A stretch of DNA of 64,000 nucleotides from Paenibacillus_E sp040812395. Its GTDB lineage: Bacteria; Bacillota; Bacilli; Paenibacillales; NBRC-103111. Every line of letters begins with the position of its first letter. Position 1 is the stretch's first letter. The notes beneath the pieces are model-generated. The model had not been told where the DNA came from. It searched no databases and saw nothing but the letters and a program-made list of their open reading frames with translations. The position numbers and the translations under genes are program-made. The DNA is taken from assembly GCF_040812395.1 (NCBI RefSeq), contig NZ_JBFNXH010000011.1, positions 130,732 through 194,731 on the forward strand, in the 5' to 3' direction. Positions 34,756-44,007 of the stretch are shown piece after piece.

Positions 34756-35730
34756 ATGGAAATATCACGCTTTATTAAAGAAAACAAACCACAATGGACC
34801 GAACTTGAGCAGCTCCTCGCACAGCTTAATAAAGGAAGAAACAAGCTGCAAGCCAGCCATTTGAACCGATTCGCCGAACTTTACAAAATAACGACGACAC
34901 ACCTTGCAACGATGCAGACTCACCGTCCTGCGGATGAAACGACGATCTATCTGAATCATCTCGTATCGGGAGCGCACAATGCGATGTACAAAGAGAACAA
35001 CAAAAGCACCACACAGATGAAGACATTTCTTCTCCACTACTTTCCCTCGCTTATCCAAGCGAGAATACTGTTTGTCGCTTTTGCCCTTCTCCTTTTTTTG
35101 CTTGGCGGACTGCTCGGTTTCTTGTCGGTTTGGAACGATCCGCTTAATCTTCATTTAATTCTGCCGGGAGGGATGGCGGACAACATCGATCCATCCAAAA
35201 CGGCAGAGCCCCGCGGGAATCTGCATAGCCCGCTCGTCTCTACCACCATTATGACGAATAACATTAAAGTCGCCGTGCTCGCTTTCATCAGCGGAGTCAC
35301 GCTTGGCATCGGCACCGTTTACCTTATGATCACCAACGGACTCCTCATAGGCGCATTGGCTGCGGTATTCATGCAATCAGGGAAAAGCTACGTGTTCTGG
35401 GCCTATATTTTACCTCACGGGATTATTGAAATGACGGCTATTTTCATCGCAGGCGGAGCCGGGTTATATATGGGATACCGCTTCTTCGTACCCGGCCCGT
35501 TTCCGAGAAAGCTGCGCTTTCTAGAATCGGCCAAAGAATCGGCTAAACTGCTCATCGGCACGATTCCTCTCTTCATAATTGCAGGACTGATAGAAGGCTA
35601 CATTACGCCTTCCACACTTTCCCTGGAGGTTAAATACCTGATAGCCGGAGTCACGTTACTGCTGCTTGCGCTATATTATGTGTACGGCATTAGAGTACGT
35701 CGCGAGATTTCAAATCCAAATATGCGTTGA
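34756..35730 (+). CDS. SpoIIM/DUF95 family membrane protein
   Basis: A 324-residue integral membrane protein of the SpoIIM family (PF01944). After a helical N-terminal domain there are five or six helices. The conserved stretch TNNIKVAVLAFISGVTLGIG and the motif YILPHGIIEMTAIFIAGGAG are plainly present. It is longer than B. subtilis SpoIIM (about 215 residues) at the N-terminus and is the type found with MoxR/DUF58 clusters, so it may not be the true sporulation SpoIIM. Its last 41 nt overlap the end of the convergent DUF58 gene. AGGAGG lies 6 nt before the ATG. Confidence 0.88.
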   Translation: MEISRFIKENKPQWTELEQLLAQLNKGRNKLQASHLNRFAELYKITTTHLATMQTHRPADETTIYLNHLVSGAHNAMYKENNKSTTQMKTFLLHYFPSLIQARILFVAFALLLFLLGGLLGFLSVWNDPLNLHLILPGGMADNIDPSKTAEPRGNLHSPLVSTTIMTNNIKVAVLAFISGVTLGIGTVYLMITNGLLIGALAAVFMQSGKSYVFWAYILPHGIIEMTAIFIAGGAGLYMGYRFFVPGPFPRKLRFLESAKESAKLLIGTIPLFIIAGLIEGYITPSTLSLEVKYLIAGVTLLLLALYYVYGIRVRREISNPNMR

Positions 35731-37063
35731 CCGCGCTTAGCGTAAGTTGGTCGGCTGGGACATCCATAACCGGGATGCCTCGGCCGGCCATTTTCGTTAC
35801 ATAGGCATGTCGTTCCCATGTGAATTTATGAGCGATGCTTTGCCTGTAAGCTTGACGGCTATCCTCCGCACGAATGCGGCTCCACTGATGCAGAAGCGGA
35901 TCATGCAACGAGAGCAGCAGCGCCTGGTGGCTTTTGCGCAGCCTCTCTACATAGAGCAACAGTTCATGATTATACATATAGCTCTCCATATCTGAAAAAA
36001 GCACGACGAACGAACGCTTCTTCAGAAAACGAAGCACATGAGACATCGCAATCCCTGTGCTAGACTCCAGGAAATCAGTCCGCAAATCATAGACGGCCCG
36101 GGTTAATTCCTGAAGATGCAGGAGTCCCTTGCCGGGGGGAACGTACACTTTCACGCGGTTCGAATAAGCGAGCAGAGCTACTTGATCTCCCTGTTTCAGG
36201 GCAACAGCAGCCAAAGTCAAAGCAGCCTCCAGCGTACGGTCAAGCTTCACTTGCCCCTCCAGCTCAATGCCCATTTGGCGGCCGCAATCGAGCACCAGCG
36301 CAACAATTTTCCCTTTTTCCGGTTGGTAAAGGTTCGTCATGAGCTTGGTCGTGCGAGCCGTCGCTTTCCAATTGATGTGCCGGATATCATCGCCCTGCAC
36401 ATAATCACGAATATAGTGAAACTCTGAACCGCTGCGCTGCTTTTTGAACAGCCGATGCCCTTCCAAAATCAAAGCATCCTGCGCAGCACCGAGTACACCT
36501 CGCACCTGCGAGAGGTCGGGATAAATATCGATCGTATCTGCTTGCGTCAGCTGCACCTGTTTTTTCCACAAACTCAAGCCGCCCCAATAGCGCAGGTAGA
36601 CATGGGCCAGCACATACTTTCCTCTTTCGAGAGCCATCGTCGTATAAAAGAAAGATGCCTCCGTTCCGTCGAACCTGCCGCCAAGCGAATTACGGACGGC
36701 ACTGAACACAGCAGGCAAGTCGTCACTGAGCTCAACTTGAACGGATTGACCGGTCTTCGCACGAAGCTCGAGACCAACTTCAAATCCGCATCTAACATCC
36801 ATCCGGTCGGGAAGCTTCCGATGAATCGTCCATGTGCTGCGCTTGGGAAGGAGAAGCAAATCAACGCATGTCAGCACCACGAGCAGAGCATTGTAGCTCC
36901 AGAACACAGGAAGTCCGACCCCATATAGGGAGCCCAGCACGGTGACAGCCGCTCCCGCCATAACAAGCGCGATAAACCGCTTAGTCGGCAGAACGAAATC
37001 CTGCAGCAGAAGCTTAGCGAGGAACCGGAATGGAGCCGAGCGTCTCTTGGATGATGTGGTCAC
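35690..37063 (-). CDS. DUF58 domain protein
   Basis: A 457-residue protein: two N-terminal membrane helices (residues about 28-75), a beta-rich middle, then the DUF58 signature (FHYIRDYVQGDDIRHINWKA) and a vWA-like domain (IVALVLDCGRQM; VVLFSDMES), with the MIDAS-like Asp-x-Gly-x pattern. DUF58 proteins pair with MoxR AAA ATPases and are thought to help assemble or activate other proteins. The GTG start has GGAGGG 8 nt upstream and lies inside the MoxR gene (50-nt overlap), so translation is coupled. Confidence 0.88.
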   Translation of the reverse strand: MTTSSKRRSAPFRFLAKLLLQDFVLPTKRFIALVMAGAAVTVLGSLYGVGLPVFWSYNALLVVLTCVDLLLLPKRSTWTIHRKLPDRMDVRCGFEVGLELRAKTGQSVQVELSDDLPAVFSAVRNSLGGRFDGTEASFFYTTMALERGKYVLAHVYLRYWGGLSLWKKQVQLTQADTIDIYPDLSQVRGVLGAAQDALILEGHRLFKKQRSGSEFHYIRDYVQGDDIRHINWKATARTTKLMTNLYQPEKGKIVALVLDCGRQMGIELEGQVKLDRTLEAALTLAAVALKQGDQVALLAYSNRVKVYVPPGKGLLHLQELTRAVYDLRTDFLESSTGIAMSHVLRFLKKRSFVVLFSDMESYMYNHELLLYVERLRKSHQALLLSLHDPLLHQWSRIRAEDSRQAYRQSIAHKFTWERHAYVTKMAGRGIPVMDVPADQLTLSAVNAYLDLKSRDVL

Positions 37064-37934
37064 TGGTTCCGCCCTCCAATTCCGCTTGAGGCGTTAGCAG
37101 CAGCCTGTGCCTCAGTGCCGGTCGCGCGACAAGCTTGATATCGTCGGGCGTGACGTACGTCCGCCCTTCCAGCAGCGCCCACGCTTTGCTGGCCATTAGC
37201 ACGGCAATGCCCGCACGCGGGCTTGCCCCGAGCTGTATCCGTTTGGACTCGCGGGTTTTGCGGATCAACGTAGCAATATAAACGTAGAGAGATTCCTCCA
37301 CGACAATATCGGCCAACTTTCGCTGCTCCTCGGCAATTCGCTCAGGCGTGAATACAGCCTGAAGCGATTGCTCCAGCTCCTGACGAAACGGCACGTGTCG
37401 GCGCAGAATGTCTACCTCCGCTTCTTCGCCGGGATAATCCAGCACCAGCTTAAACAAGAAGCGGTCGAGCTGCGCTTCGGGCAGCGGGTAGGTCCCTTCG
37501 TATTCAACTGGATTTTGTGTTGCGACTACAAAGAACGGATCAGGAAGCTTATACGTGTTCCCTTGAATCGTCACCTGCCGTTCTTCCATCGCTTCGAGCA
37601 GCGCCGCTTGCGTCTTCGGCCCAGAACGATTGATTTCATCAGCTAGCAGCACATTCGTGAAAATCGGCCCCTTGATCGTTGTAAAGCTCTGATCCTGCAT
37701 ATGGTAAATGACACTGCCGGTGATGTCGCCGGGCATCAAATCAGGCGTAAATTGGATGCGGCGATACTCGCCGCCGGACAGCTCCGCCAGTGTGCGGGCC
37801 ATTCTTGTTTTGCCGAGACCCGGCACCCCTTCGAGCAGCACATGGCCGCCAGCCAGCATAGCGGTTACCAGCAGCCGGATGTTGAGCTTTTGCCCCAGCA
37901 GGCGCTGCTCCATCGATTCGATTAATTGATTCAT
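37014..37934 (-). CDS. MoxR family AAA+ ATPase
   Basis: A 306-residue ATPase. Walker A is LLEGVPGLGKTRMARTLAEL, Walker B is LLADEINRSGPKTQAALLEA, sensor 1 is VVATQNPVEYEGTYPLPEAQ, with LDRF and the sensor 2 LGASPRAGIAVLMASKAWAL. MoxR enzymes act as chaperones for vWA/DUF58 partners, the next gene here. I chose the ATG at 37934 (AAGGAG 8 nt upstream). The operon order is membrane protein - DUF4129 - DUF4350 - MoxR - DUF58. Confidence 0.92.
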   Translation of the reverse strand: MNQLIESMEQRLLGQKLNIRLLVTAMLAGGHVLLEGVPGLGKTRMARTLAELSGGEYRRIQFTPDLMPGDITGSVIYHMQDQSFTTIKGPIFTNVLLADEINRSGPKTQAALLEAMEERQVTIQGNTYKLPDPFFVVATQNPVEYEGTYPLPEAQLDRFLFKLVLDYPGEEAEVDILRRHVPFRQELEQSLQAVFTPERIAEEQRKLADIVVEESLYVYIATLIRKTRESKRIQLGASPRAGIAVLMASKAWALLEGRTYVTPDDIKLVARPALRHRLLLTPQAELEGGTSDHIIQETLGSIPVPR

Positions 37935-37939
37935 TTCGC

Positions 37940-39271
37940 TCACTCCTTCTCCAGGTAGGCGATCATGTCGCCCATCTCACGCGTTCGTTCAACGAACGCT
38001 TTCGCGTTCACGCCCCGCTGCTTCGCAGCGCGGGGCACAGAGCCGTCGCCGCCGTCCGCAGCCGGCGGCCAATCCTCCAGCAGGCGTGCCAGACGCGCCG
38101 CCTGCTCCTCGGGCCAACGGCCGCGCGCAGCGGCCGCGGCCTGCACCGCACTTACGCTGGGGCTGAGCCCCCAGCGCTGAGCCAGCAGCTGCCGCAGGAG
38201 CTGCTGCTGGTGCGCCAGCGCCTCGTCGCGGAAGCCGAGGCGCTCATACCAGGCGGCGACGGCTAACACGCCCTCGTCGCCGCGCCGGACCGTCCACGCC
38301 CGCGGCGTGTGGACGGAACCAAAACGCTTGCCGCGCAGCCAGAGCCACATCAGCAGCGCAAGGCCAAGCTGCACGCTGGCGAGCACGAGCCACGCGGGAT
38401 AAACGGCCAGCAGTCCGGGCTTCGTCCCTAAGCCGTGATGGGTCTCATCGACCCAGACGGCATGCCACGACTTCGCGAACAGCGGCCAGATCAGTTCGAA
38501 ATGGGATGCTCGATCAATCGTCCCATTCTGCATCCAATTCGGGGTCAGCACCACGGTGATGTTGCCCGCTCCCACCTGAAAGCGGCTGGCCAGCACGCCG
38601 CTTTCATCGGCGAACAACGTCTGCCCTTCATCGCCTGCCTTGAGTCGATAGGGCGTGTCCACTTCGCCGGTTAAAGGACCCTCCGCGGTTGTAAATTCCG
38701 GCCCAGCTTGAATCGCAACTGCTTGTTTCGCACCCGCGATCTTACCAGCAAGGTCCATGTCCCAACCTGCGTTCTTATCTTGGTTCTTATCTTCGTTCTT
38801 ATCTTCGTTCTTATCTTGGTTCTTATCTTGGTTCTTAGCTTCGTTATTGCCCTTATCTTTACCCTTGTTCTTGCCATTCTTCCCATCTGCTTCAGCCCCG
38901 CGATCAACACGTTCGGTCGTCCACTGCGACCACCCTTCCGGATGGCGGTCGAACAGGACGAAATCATTCCCCTGCCGAACCCATTTAAGCAATTGCTCCC
39001 TATCCGACTTTGACACAGCATTCGGCTGTATGGCGACTAGCAGCATATTCGTTTCACCCGGCAGATTGTTCCAATCCAAACGCCATTCTTTAACGGCAGG
39101 CTGCTTGGTACGAAGCAGCTCTCTCCAGGCTTTGGTTCCGTCAACATCCGCTGAAAAGGATAAGTATGGCGACTGATCGGCAATCTCAGGCTTAATCAGC
39201 CAATAGCCCAGCAGCAAAAACAATAGAATACTGAGTGCTAGTCCCACATGCAGCCTATTCAGCCTTCTCAT
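37940..39271 (-). CDS. DUF4350 domain protein with a KNxD tetrapeptide repeat
   Basis: A 443-residue protein: N-terminal membrane helix (residues 8-25), the DUF4350 region (PF14258: DGTKAWRELLRTK; LVAIQPNAVSKSDREQLLKW; GNDFVLFDRHPE), a Lys/Asn/Asp-rich low-complexity stretch near residues 125-170, a second domain ending in LLAVYPAWLVLASVQLGLAL (membrane helix), and an Ala/Arg-rich tail. The tail is coded by very G+C-rich DNA (about 37960-38420). The start at 39271 has a G-rich ribosome site. It overlaps the DUF4129 gene by 17 nt. Function unknown; always found with MoxR/DUF58. Confidence 0.85.
   Translation of the reverse strand: MRRLNRLHVGLALSILLFLLLGYWLIKPEIADQSPYLSFSADVDGTKAWRELLRTKQPAVKEWRLDWNNLPGETNMLLVAIQPNAVSKSDREQLLKWVRQGNDFVLFDRHPEGWSQWTTERVDRGAEADGKNGKNKGKDKGNNEAKNQDKNQDKNEDKNEDKNQDKNAGWDMDLAGKIAGAKQAVAIQAGPEFTTAEGPLTGEVDTPYRLKAGDEGQTLFADESGVLASRFQVGAGNITVVLTPNWMQNGTIDRASHFELIWPLFAKSWHAVWVDETHHGLGTKPGLLAVYPAWLVLASVQLGLALLMWLWLRGKRFGSVHTPRAWTVRRGDEGVLAVAAWYERLGFRDEALAHQQQLLRQLLAQRWGLSPSVSAVQAAAAARGRWPEEQAARLARLLEDWPPAADGGDGSVPRAAKQRGVNAKAFVERTREMGDMIAYLEKE
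38771..38842 (-). repeat. In-frame 12-bp tandem repeat in the DUF4350 gene
   Basis: Six near-identical 12-mers (GTTCTTATCTTG or GTTCTTATCTTC on the plus strand) encode repeated KNxD tetrapeptides. A multiple of three keeps the frame open, so copy number could vary between strains without breaking the gene. Confidence 0.9.
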
Positions 39272-39881
39272 GCTTGAAGCCCCCCTCATTGCCTATTACC
39301 CCTGCCACCTGCCCGTACATCGAAACAAATTGCTCCTCTGTAACGTCTTCCTTGCCATACCAAATTCGCTCGAATACTAACGAGCTCTCCTGAAAGACAG
39401 GGAGTAACAGAGGCGCTGTTCCTGTCAGCTCCTCTGCATATTCCCAGTTTGTTTTCCATTTTTCCACACGAATCGAACGCTTTTCTTCCAGGTAAAAGAG
39501 CAGAGAAAGGAAGACCAACCGAACGCCTTCCCTCCATTCCCTTGTTCCTCTCAGAGCCGCGGCCTGCCCCCAATAATAGTCGTACGAACGGCTCAATTCT
39601 CCTAGCGGCAAGTAAGCTTTAGAGCGAATGCGTTTTTGCTTGATCAACTGTCTGGAAAACCAATAGATAGCGAACACTGCCATCGCGATCAGCAGCACCA
39701 AGAAGATCAACGTAACCCAATCGGCGGCCGTATCAGACACATTGAAATCAGGAAGCCAGCTCCACAATTTGCGAAAAAATGGTTTCAACCATTCCAACAA
39801 TGAACCATGCTCTTTGACATCATACGCCTTATATTCGTCTTGATTTAAAATGTCTTCCAGCAGTTCTTTATCACTATTCAT
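39255..39881 (-). CDS. DUF4129 domain protein
   Basis: A 208-residue protein with one membrane helix (WVTLIFLVLLIAMAVFAIYW) followed by the DUF4129 domain (PF13559), seen as EWREGVRLVFLSLLFYLEEK and SSLVFERIWYGKEDVTEEQF. This domain is frequently linked with transglutaminase-like and MoxR/DUF58 genes. I use the ATG at 39881; ten upstream codons are possible. It overlaps both neighbours (8 and 17 nt), which marks tight translational coupling. Confidence 0.85.
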   Translation of the reverse strand: MNSDKELLEDILNQDEYKAYDVKEHGSLLEWLKPFFRKLWSWLPDFNVSDTAADWVTLIFLVLLIAMAVFAIYWFSRQLIKQKRIRSKAYLPLGELSRSYDYYWGQAAALRGTREWREGVRLVFLSLLFYLEEKRSIRVEKWKTNWEYAEELTGTAPLLLPVFQESSLVFERIWYGKEDVTEEQFVSMYGQVAGVIGNEGGFKHEKAE

Positions 39882-40917
39882 TCTTGTTATCCGAATCCTC
39901 TGGGTTCTCATTTTTCACAGGTGCTTCTTCCTCATGCCCCTGCGGCTCAGCAAATACAGTAGTATTAATTAAACTCTCAAGCCCTAAGCCTTCATTGCGT
40001 ACCTTCAGATCAAAAAGGCTTATCGCATAGGGCAGCAGCCAAAGCGGCGACACCAAAATCGAGAGCAAGCTTTGGAGCAATTGCGCGCCTAGCCCCAAAC
40101 CGAGAGCAGCACTAATAATTAAGCTTAATACTAATTGAAAAAGGTAAAGAATTAGAATAAGTACAAAAAACATAAGAAACAAGCGCCAGAAGCTTTTGCG
40201 TGTTAGTCTCCAACTTCCGCTTAAACCAATCGAATCTTCGCCCAGCGCGACAATCGGCAAATAATAGCCCCAACGAATCAAGAAATAAGACCAGGTCACG
40301 ATAATGCCTAACCCCAGCAGGATAAAAAAGATGATGACAAATACAGCCGTCCCTGCGCCCGGGCTACCTATAATGCTGGACAAACCGGATCCTAGAGCGA
40401 AGACAATCGCAAATATGGCAACGATCATTGCAAAAGCCACATACATACCAAAAACAATAAGTCCATACAGAACCGTGCTTCCTACTAAAGGCCAGAAGCG
40501 GCTGAACGACTTTTTGAGCATTTGCCCAATGCCTGGTATCTGCTCACCCATCAAATGAGCCTTCACCAGGTGTACAACAGAAGCAATCGATGCCGGCATG
40601 ACCGCGAGCATAAATAACGGAAGCAGCACAAGCACAAAAACGAGCGTTTTCCATAAATCAATTTTTGGCGCCTTGCCTCCGAAAGCTGCACCTGGTGGAA
40701 GCAAATCCTGCAACGATGCCCCGCTTTGAATTTGAGATAGGATGGAAGCCGAGGTGTTCGCCGTTTCTTGAAACAGCAGCAAGTGCTGCAGCAAATAAAA
40801 TGGACCGTATAACATCAACATAATTAACGTCAGTTTCACAAAATGCTTTCGATACAGTTGGAAGCTCCGATCCAGTATTCTTCCAATTCCCATAGGCCTC
40901 AGCGGCGTATTTAGCAT
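39874..40917 (-). CDS. Polytopic membrane protein of the MoxR-DUF58 module
   Basis: A 347-residue membrane protein with six to seven helices. The start MLNTPLRPMGIGRILDRSFQ and later WGYYLPIVALGEDSIGLSGS and WRLTRKSFWRLF are features of the DUF7847/glycerophosphoryl-diester-phosphodiesterase-membrane-domain-like family (repeated helix-plus-amphipathic unit). No catalytic motif is seen. The C-terminus is a charged tail (EEEAPVKNENPEDSDNKNE). It is the first gene of the five-gene operon. Confidence 0.82.
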   Translation of the reverse strand: MLNTPLRPMGIGRILDRSFQLYRKHFVKLTLIMLMLYGPFYLLQHLLLFQETANTSASILSQIQSGASLQDLLPPGAAFGGKAPKIDLWKTLVFVLVLLPLFMLAVMPASIASVVHLVKAHLMGEQIPGIGQMLKKSFSRFWPLVGSTVLYGLIVFGMYVAFAMIVAIFAIVFALGSGLSSIIGSPGAGTAVFVIIFFILLGLGIIVTWSYFLIRWGYYLPIVALGEDSIGLSGSWRLTRKSFWRLFLMFFVLILILYLFQLVLSLIISAALGLGLGAQLLQSLLSILVSPLWLLPYAISLFDLKVRNEGLGLESLINTTVFAEPQGHEEEAPVKNENPEDSDNKNE

Positions 40918-41003
40918 ATAATCCCCCTAAATGTTGGTAATTTTTGTGACTCTCTGCCTATTATACACTAAACATTCCGATTTCTGACCACATTTATAAA
41001 GAC

Positions 41004-41038
41004 AAAAAAACTAGATCAACGAAACATCATCGATCTAG
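41004..41038 (-). terminator. Terminator overlapping the diguanylate cyclase stop
   Basis: On the minus strand CTAGATCGATG pairs with CGTTGATCTAG (one mismatch) and is followed by seven T. The 5' arm lies inside the last codons of the gene. Confidence 0.85.
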
Positions 41039-42631
41039 CTCCACTCTATTGCGCCCTTTTGACTTCGCTTGATACAGCGCCTGGTCAGCGCGATAAACCA
41101 TATCTTCCAGTACGGTTGTCCCATAAAGCCGATGCGGTACATACTCCGCAAGCCCAATGCTCACCGTTACAGGGATCTTCACCTGCTCATTCTCATCCTC
41201 ATTAGATTCCTTCATTAAACGAATTCGTAATGCCTCAGCCAAACTCTCGCTTTGCTCTGCGTCTTTATAAAGAGCTAGCAGAATAAATTCTTCGCCGCCA
41301 TATCGGGCAACCAATGTATCCTCTCCCGCATGTTCGCTTAAAATCGTAGCTACCCTGTGGAGCACCCGATCTCCAACCAAGTGGCCGTGAGTGTCATTAA
41401 TTCGTTTGAAATAATCAATATCCAGCATCATCACTGTGCAAGGGTGTCCCGCGTCAATACAAACCTGTAATCGACAACTTCCTTCCGCCATAATATAGCG
41501 CCTATTGTGAATCTGAGTTAGCTGATCAACGAGTGCCGAATGCTCCAGTAGCTCCATGTTGGTTTTCAGCTTGCTTGACATCAAATTAAACGTATTGCAA
41601 AGCTGTCTCAGCTCCACCGGGGCCAGCTTAATATTGTCACAATCGATTTGAAAATCATAATTGCCGCTCTGTATAATCTTCGTCCCTCGAAGCAGATAGC
41701 GGATCGGCCGCTCAATCCTTGCTGTGATGGAGATGACAGCGAAAAAACTGAGCACGAGCGCGATCAAGGTAATAAGTATGATTGTGAGGCTTAGTTCGTT
41801 TAATTTCTGAAATACTTCACTTTCCGATATTTCAGCGACGATAATCCAACCATTGCCTGAGGAACGTATAAATTGGCCATATACCTTTTTGCCATGAAAT
41901 CCGATATAAGACTCGTTTGAATTGACGTTTGCTTTCGCTCTTTGGACAATATCAGTGCACATCTTCATATTTACTTCCGTCCTGGATTTGGAAGCGGTTA
42001 CGATGTCCCCATTCATATCAAGAACGAAGACCTCGCCCGTTTTGCCAAAATTGAGCTCTTCAATTTGCTTATCAAGCATCTCCAAGGGTACCAAACCGAC
42101 GATAACCCCCTCGAATTCGTTCTGATCCCCAAGCACAGGGGAGGAGAAGGCAATCATTTGTTTGCCAGTTATTTTCGTAATCAACACACCGGAAATATCG
42201 CTCATAGTTTTCGCTGCTTGCCTGAAATAGGAGCGATCTCCAACATACAATACAACAGACGGGTTATCTTCCGATCGGATATAACCATCACTATCGACAT
42301 AAAAAATATTCTCAAATTCAGCATGTGTCGTCTTATAAACCGCAATTTCCGCGTTTAACTCTGAAATCCGATGTCTTCTGGCATCGCCTGAGTTTGCGAA
42401 TCGCTTAATGGTATCCAACTTTTCTTGCGATCTTCTTTCAATATATAAGCTCTGCAAAGCAACGACTTGCTTGAGCTGATTCTCAACTTCATTCAACCGC
42501 TCGTGTTTCTCGGTAATATAGAAAGGAACAATGATGGAAATGCCCAGCGCAGCTATAACACCGCCGATCAAGAAACGGAACCTTTGCATGATGGTCTGAT
42601 TGGAAAAATATGAATGGATTCCTCGCCGCAA
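41027..42631 (-). CDS. Membrane diguanylate cyclase with dCache sensor
   Basis: A protein of about 534 residues. One helix near the N-terminus (FLIGGVIAALGISIIVPFYI), an extracytoplasmic dCache domain (FENIFYVDSDGYIRSEDN; DRSYFRQAAKTMSDISGVLI), a second helix (IILITLIALVLSFFAVISIT), a HAMP-like linker and a GGDEF domain. The active loop is RYGGEEFILLALY, the competent GGEEF form, with LDIDYFKRINDTHGHLVGDR upstream. It should make c-di-GMP from GTP on sensing an external ligand. TTG at 42631 has AAGAGGAG 9 nt upstream; ATG at 42664 is the alternative but lacks a ribosome site. Confidence 0.9.
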   Translation of the reverse strand: MRRGIHSYFSNQTIMQRFRFLIGGVIAALGISIIVPFYITEKHERLNEVENQLKQVVALQSLYIERRSQEKLDTIKRFANSGDARRHRISELNAEIAVYKTTHAEFENIFYVDSDGYIRSEDNPSVVLYVGDRSYFRQAAKTMSDISGVLITKITGKQMIAFSSPVLGDQNEFEGVIVGLVPLEMLDKQIEELNFGKTGEVFVLDMNGDIVTASKSRTEVNMKMCTDIVQRAKANVNSNESYIGFHGKKVYGQFIRSSGNGWIIVAEISESEVFQKLNELSLTIILITLIALVLSFFAVISITARIERPIRYLLRGTKIIQSGNYDFQIDCDNIKLAPVELRQLCNTFNLMSSKLKTNMELLEHSALVDQLTQIHNRRYIMAEGSCRLQVCIDAGHPCTVMMLDIDYFKRINDTHGHLVGDRVLHRVATILSEHAGEDTLVARYGGEEFILLALYKDAEQSESLAEALRIRLMKESNEDENEQVKIPVTVSIGLAEYVPHRLYGTTVLEDMVYRADQALYQAKSKGRNRVELDR

Positions 42632-42739
42632 TATGATTGACTCCTCTTCTTGCTTAATCTCCATATATTTAGGCTAAGATCATTCGAAATCCTCTATTTT
42701 ACGACAATATCCTCATTTATCCATGTCTCCATCTGGAAA

Positions 42740-42774
42740 GAAAAAAGTCAGAGCCTCTTACAGGATTCTCTGAC
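42740..42774 (-). terminator. Terminator of the LacI-type regulator gene
   Basis: On the minus strand GTCAGAG pairs with CTCTGAC (extended by partial pairing inside) and is followed by six T. It overlaps the stop codon at 42748. Confidence 0.8.
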
Positions 42775-43788
42775 TATCAAATGGGATTGAATCTTAACCT
42801 TGCTGTATGCTTTAGCGCCTTGTTCAATATGTTCAATTAGAAGCTGTGTTAACTTCTGCATCATGGAATTGAAATCCATTTTAAACGTCGTCAAACTAGG
42901 TTGAAATCTGGCACTTAACATATGATCGTCGAAGCCGATAATCGATATTTCCTCCGGCACTTGAATGCTCTTCTCTTGCAGCGCCCGAATAGCTCCGAAA
43001 GCTACACTGTCGTTAGCCGCAACCAGTGCAGTCGGCAATTCTTTGTGCGCGGCAAGCAGTTGCTCGATCGCTTTATAGCCGCTCATTTCATTGAAATCGC
43101 CTGCAAGCACCCATTTCTCTTCAATCGGAAGCTTATGCCGATTCATAGCTTTCACGAACGCTTCATACTTTGCCGGACCTGCGAACCTGTTCATGTCTCC
43201 ATTGATAATCCCAATATGTTTATGATGAAGGCTGGCCAGAAAATCCACAGCTGCGCCCATACTATGTTCATAGTCAAAATTAACGTTGATCCGATTGGGC
43301 TCCTCATGGCCTGGAAGGTCCTGATCGACGATGGCCACCATGAACCCTTCTTCTACAAGCTCTTCAATGAAAGGCTCATGATTCGCCGCTCCAATGAAAA
43401 TGCCGCCGTCAATCCGCCTTTGATAAAAGGTTTCTTTCACAGCAAACGTTTGTTTCGGATCCTGCGGATTTCGAATAATGTTCGTTAGAACGTAGTATCC
43501 GAACGAGGAGGCATATTCAATAATGCTTGCTATCATTAAATTACTGAGACTGTCGCTTGCCACATGCCCGGAATCGATAAAAAACAGCCCGATTGTCTTT
43601 GTCTTCTTCCCAGCCAGCACTTGGGCAGACAAATTAGGATGATAATTGTATTGCTGAATAACTTCCATCACTTTCAAACGCGTCTTCTCAGGTACGTTCG
43701 AGTAATTGTTAATCACGCGGCTAACTGTGCTTCGAGAAACTCCTGCCAGCCTGGCAATCTCTTCGCTGTTCGTTTCGGTTTTCTTCAA
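42748..43788 (-). CDS. LacI family transcriptional regulator
   Basis: A 346-residue regulator. The HTH is SEEIARLAGVSRSTVSRVIN and the hinge PNLSAQVLAGKKTKTIGLFF. The effector domain has ALVAANDSVAFGAIRALQEK and ISIIGFDDHMLSARFQPSLT. The start is TTG with GAGGGG upstream. It lies divergent from the TSUP gene and 1.1 kb from a sugar ABC importer (44926-48100), which is its likeliest target; sugar not known. Confidence 0.9.
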   Translation of the reverse strand: MKKTETNSEEIARLAGVSRSTVSRVINNYSNVPEKTRLKVMEVIQQYNYHPNLSAQVLAGKKTKTIGLFFIDSGHVASDSLSNLMIASIIEYASSFGYYVLTNIIRNPQDPKQTFAVKETFYQRRIDGGIFIGAANHEPFIEELVEEGFMVAIVDQDLPGHEEPNRINVNFDYEHSMGAAVDFLASLHHKHIGIINGDMNRFAGPAKYEAFVKAMNRHKLPIEEKWVLAGDFNEMSGYKAIEQLLAAHKELPTALVAANDSVAFGAIRALQEKSIQVPEEISIIGFDDHMLSARFQPSLTTFKMDFNSMMQKLTQLLIEHIEQGAKAYSKVKIQSHLIVRESCKRL

Positions 43789-44007
43789 GGTTACATGGCC
43801 CCTCTTTCGTGAACGCGCGTTTACGACTTTATTGTACTTCCATTATTTGGTATTATCAAATGACAGTCCCTGATCTTATAGCGCTGCCTGCTGTCAACTA
43901 TTGTCGTTGAAAAAGGGCACTATTTCCCGTATGCTAACTTGTATTATACGTTACTTGTAGCTTACGGCGCTACAGGGATGAACTTACCATCATAAGGAGC
44001 TCACATC

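Noticed and set aside
38771..38842. Possible CRISPR-like array
   Set aside because: The units are 12 nt with no spacers and lie in frame within a gene. No cas genes are in the window.
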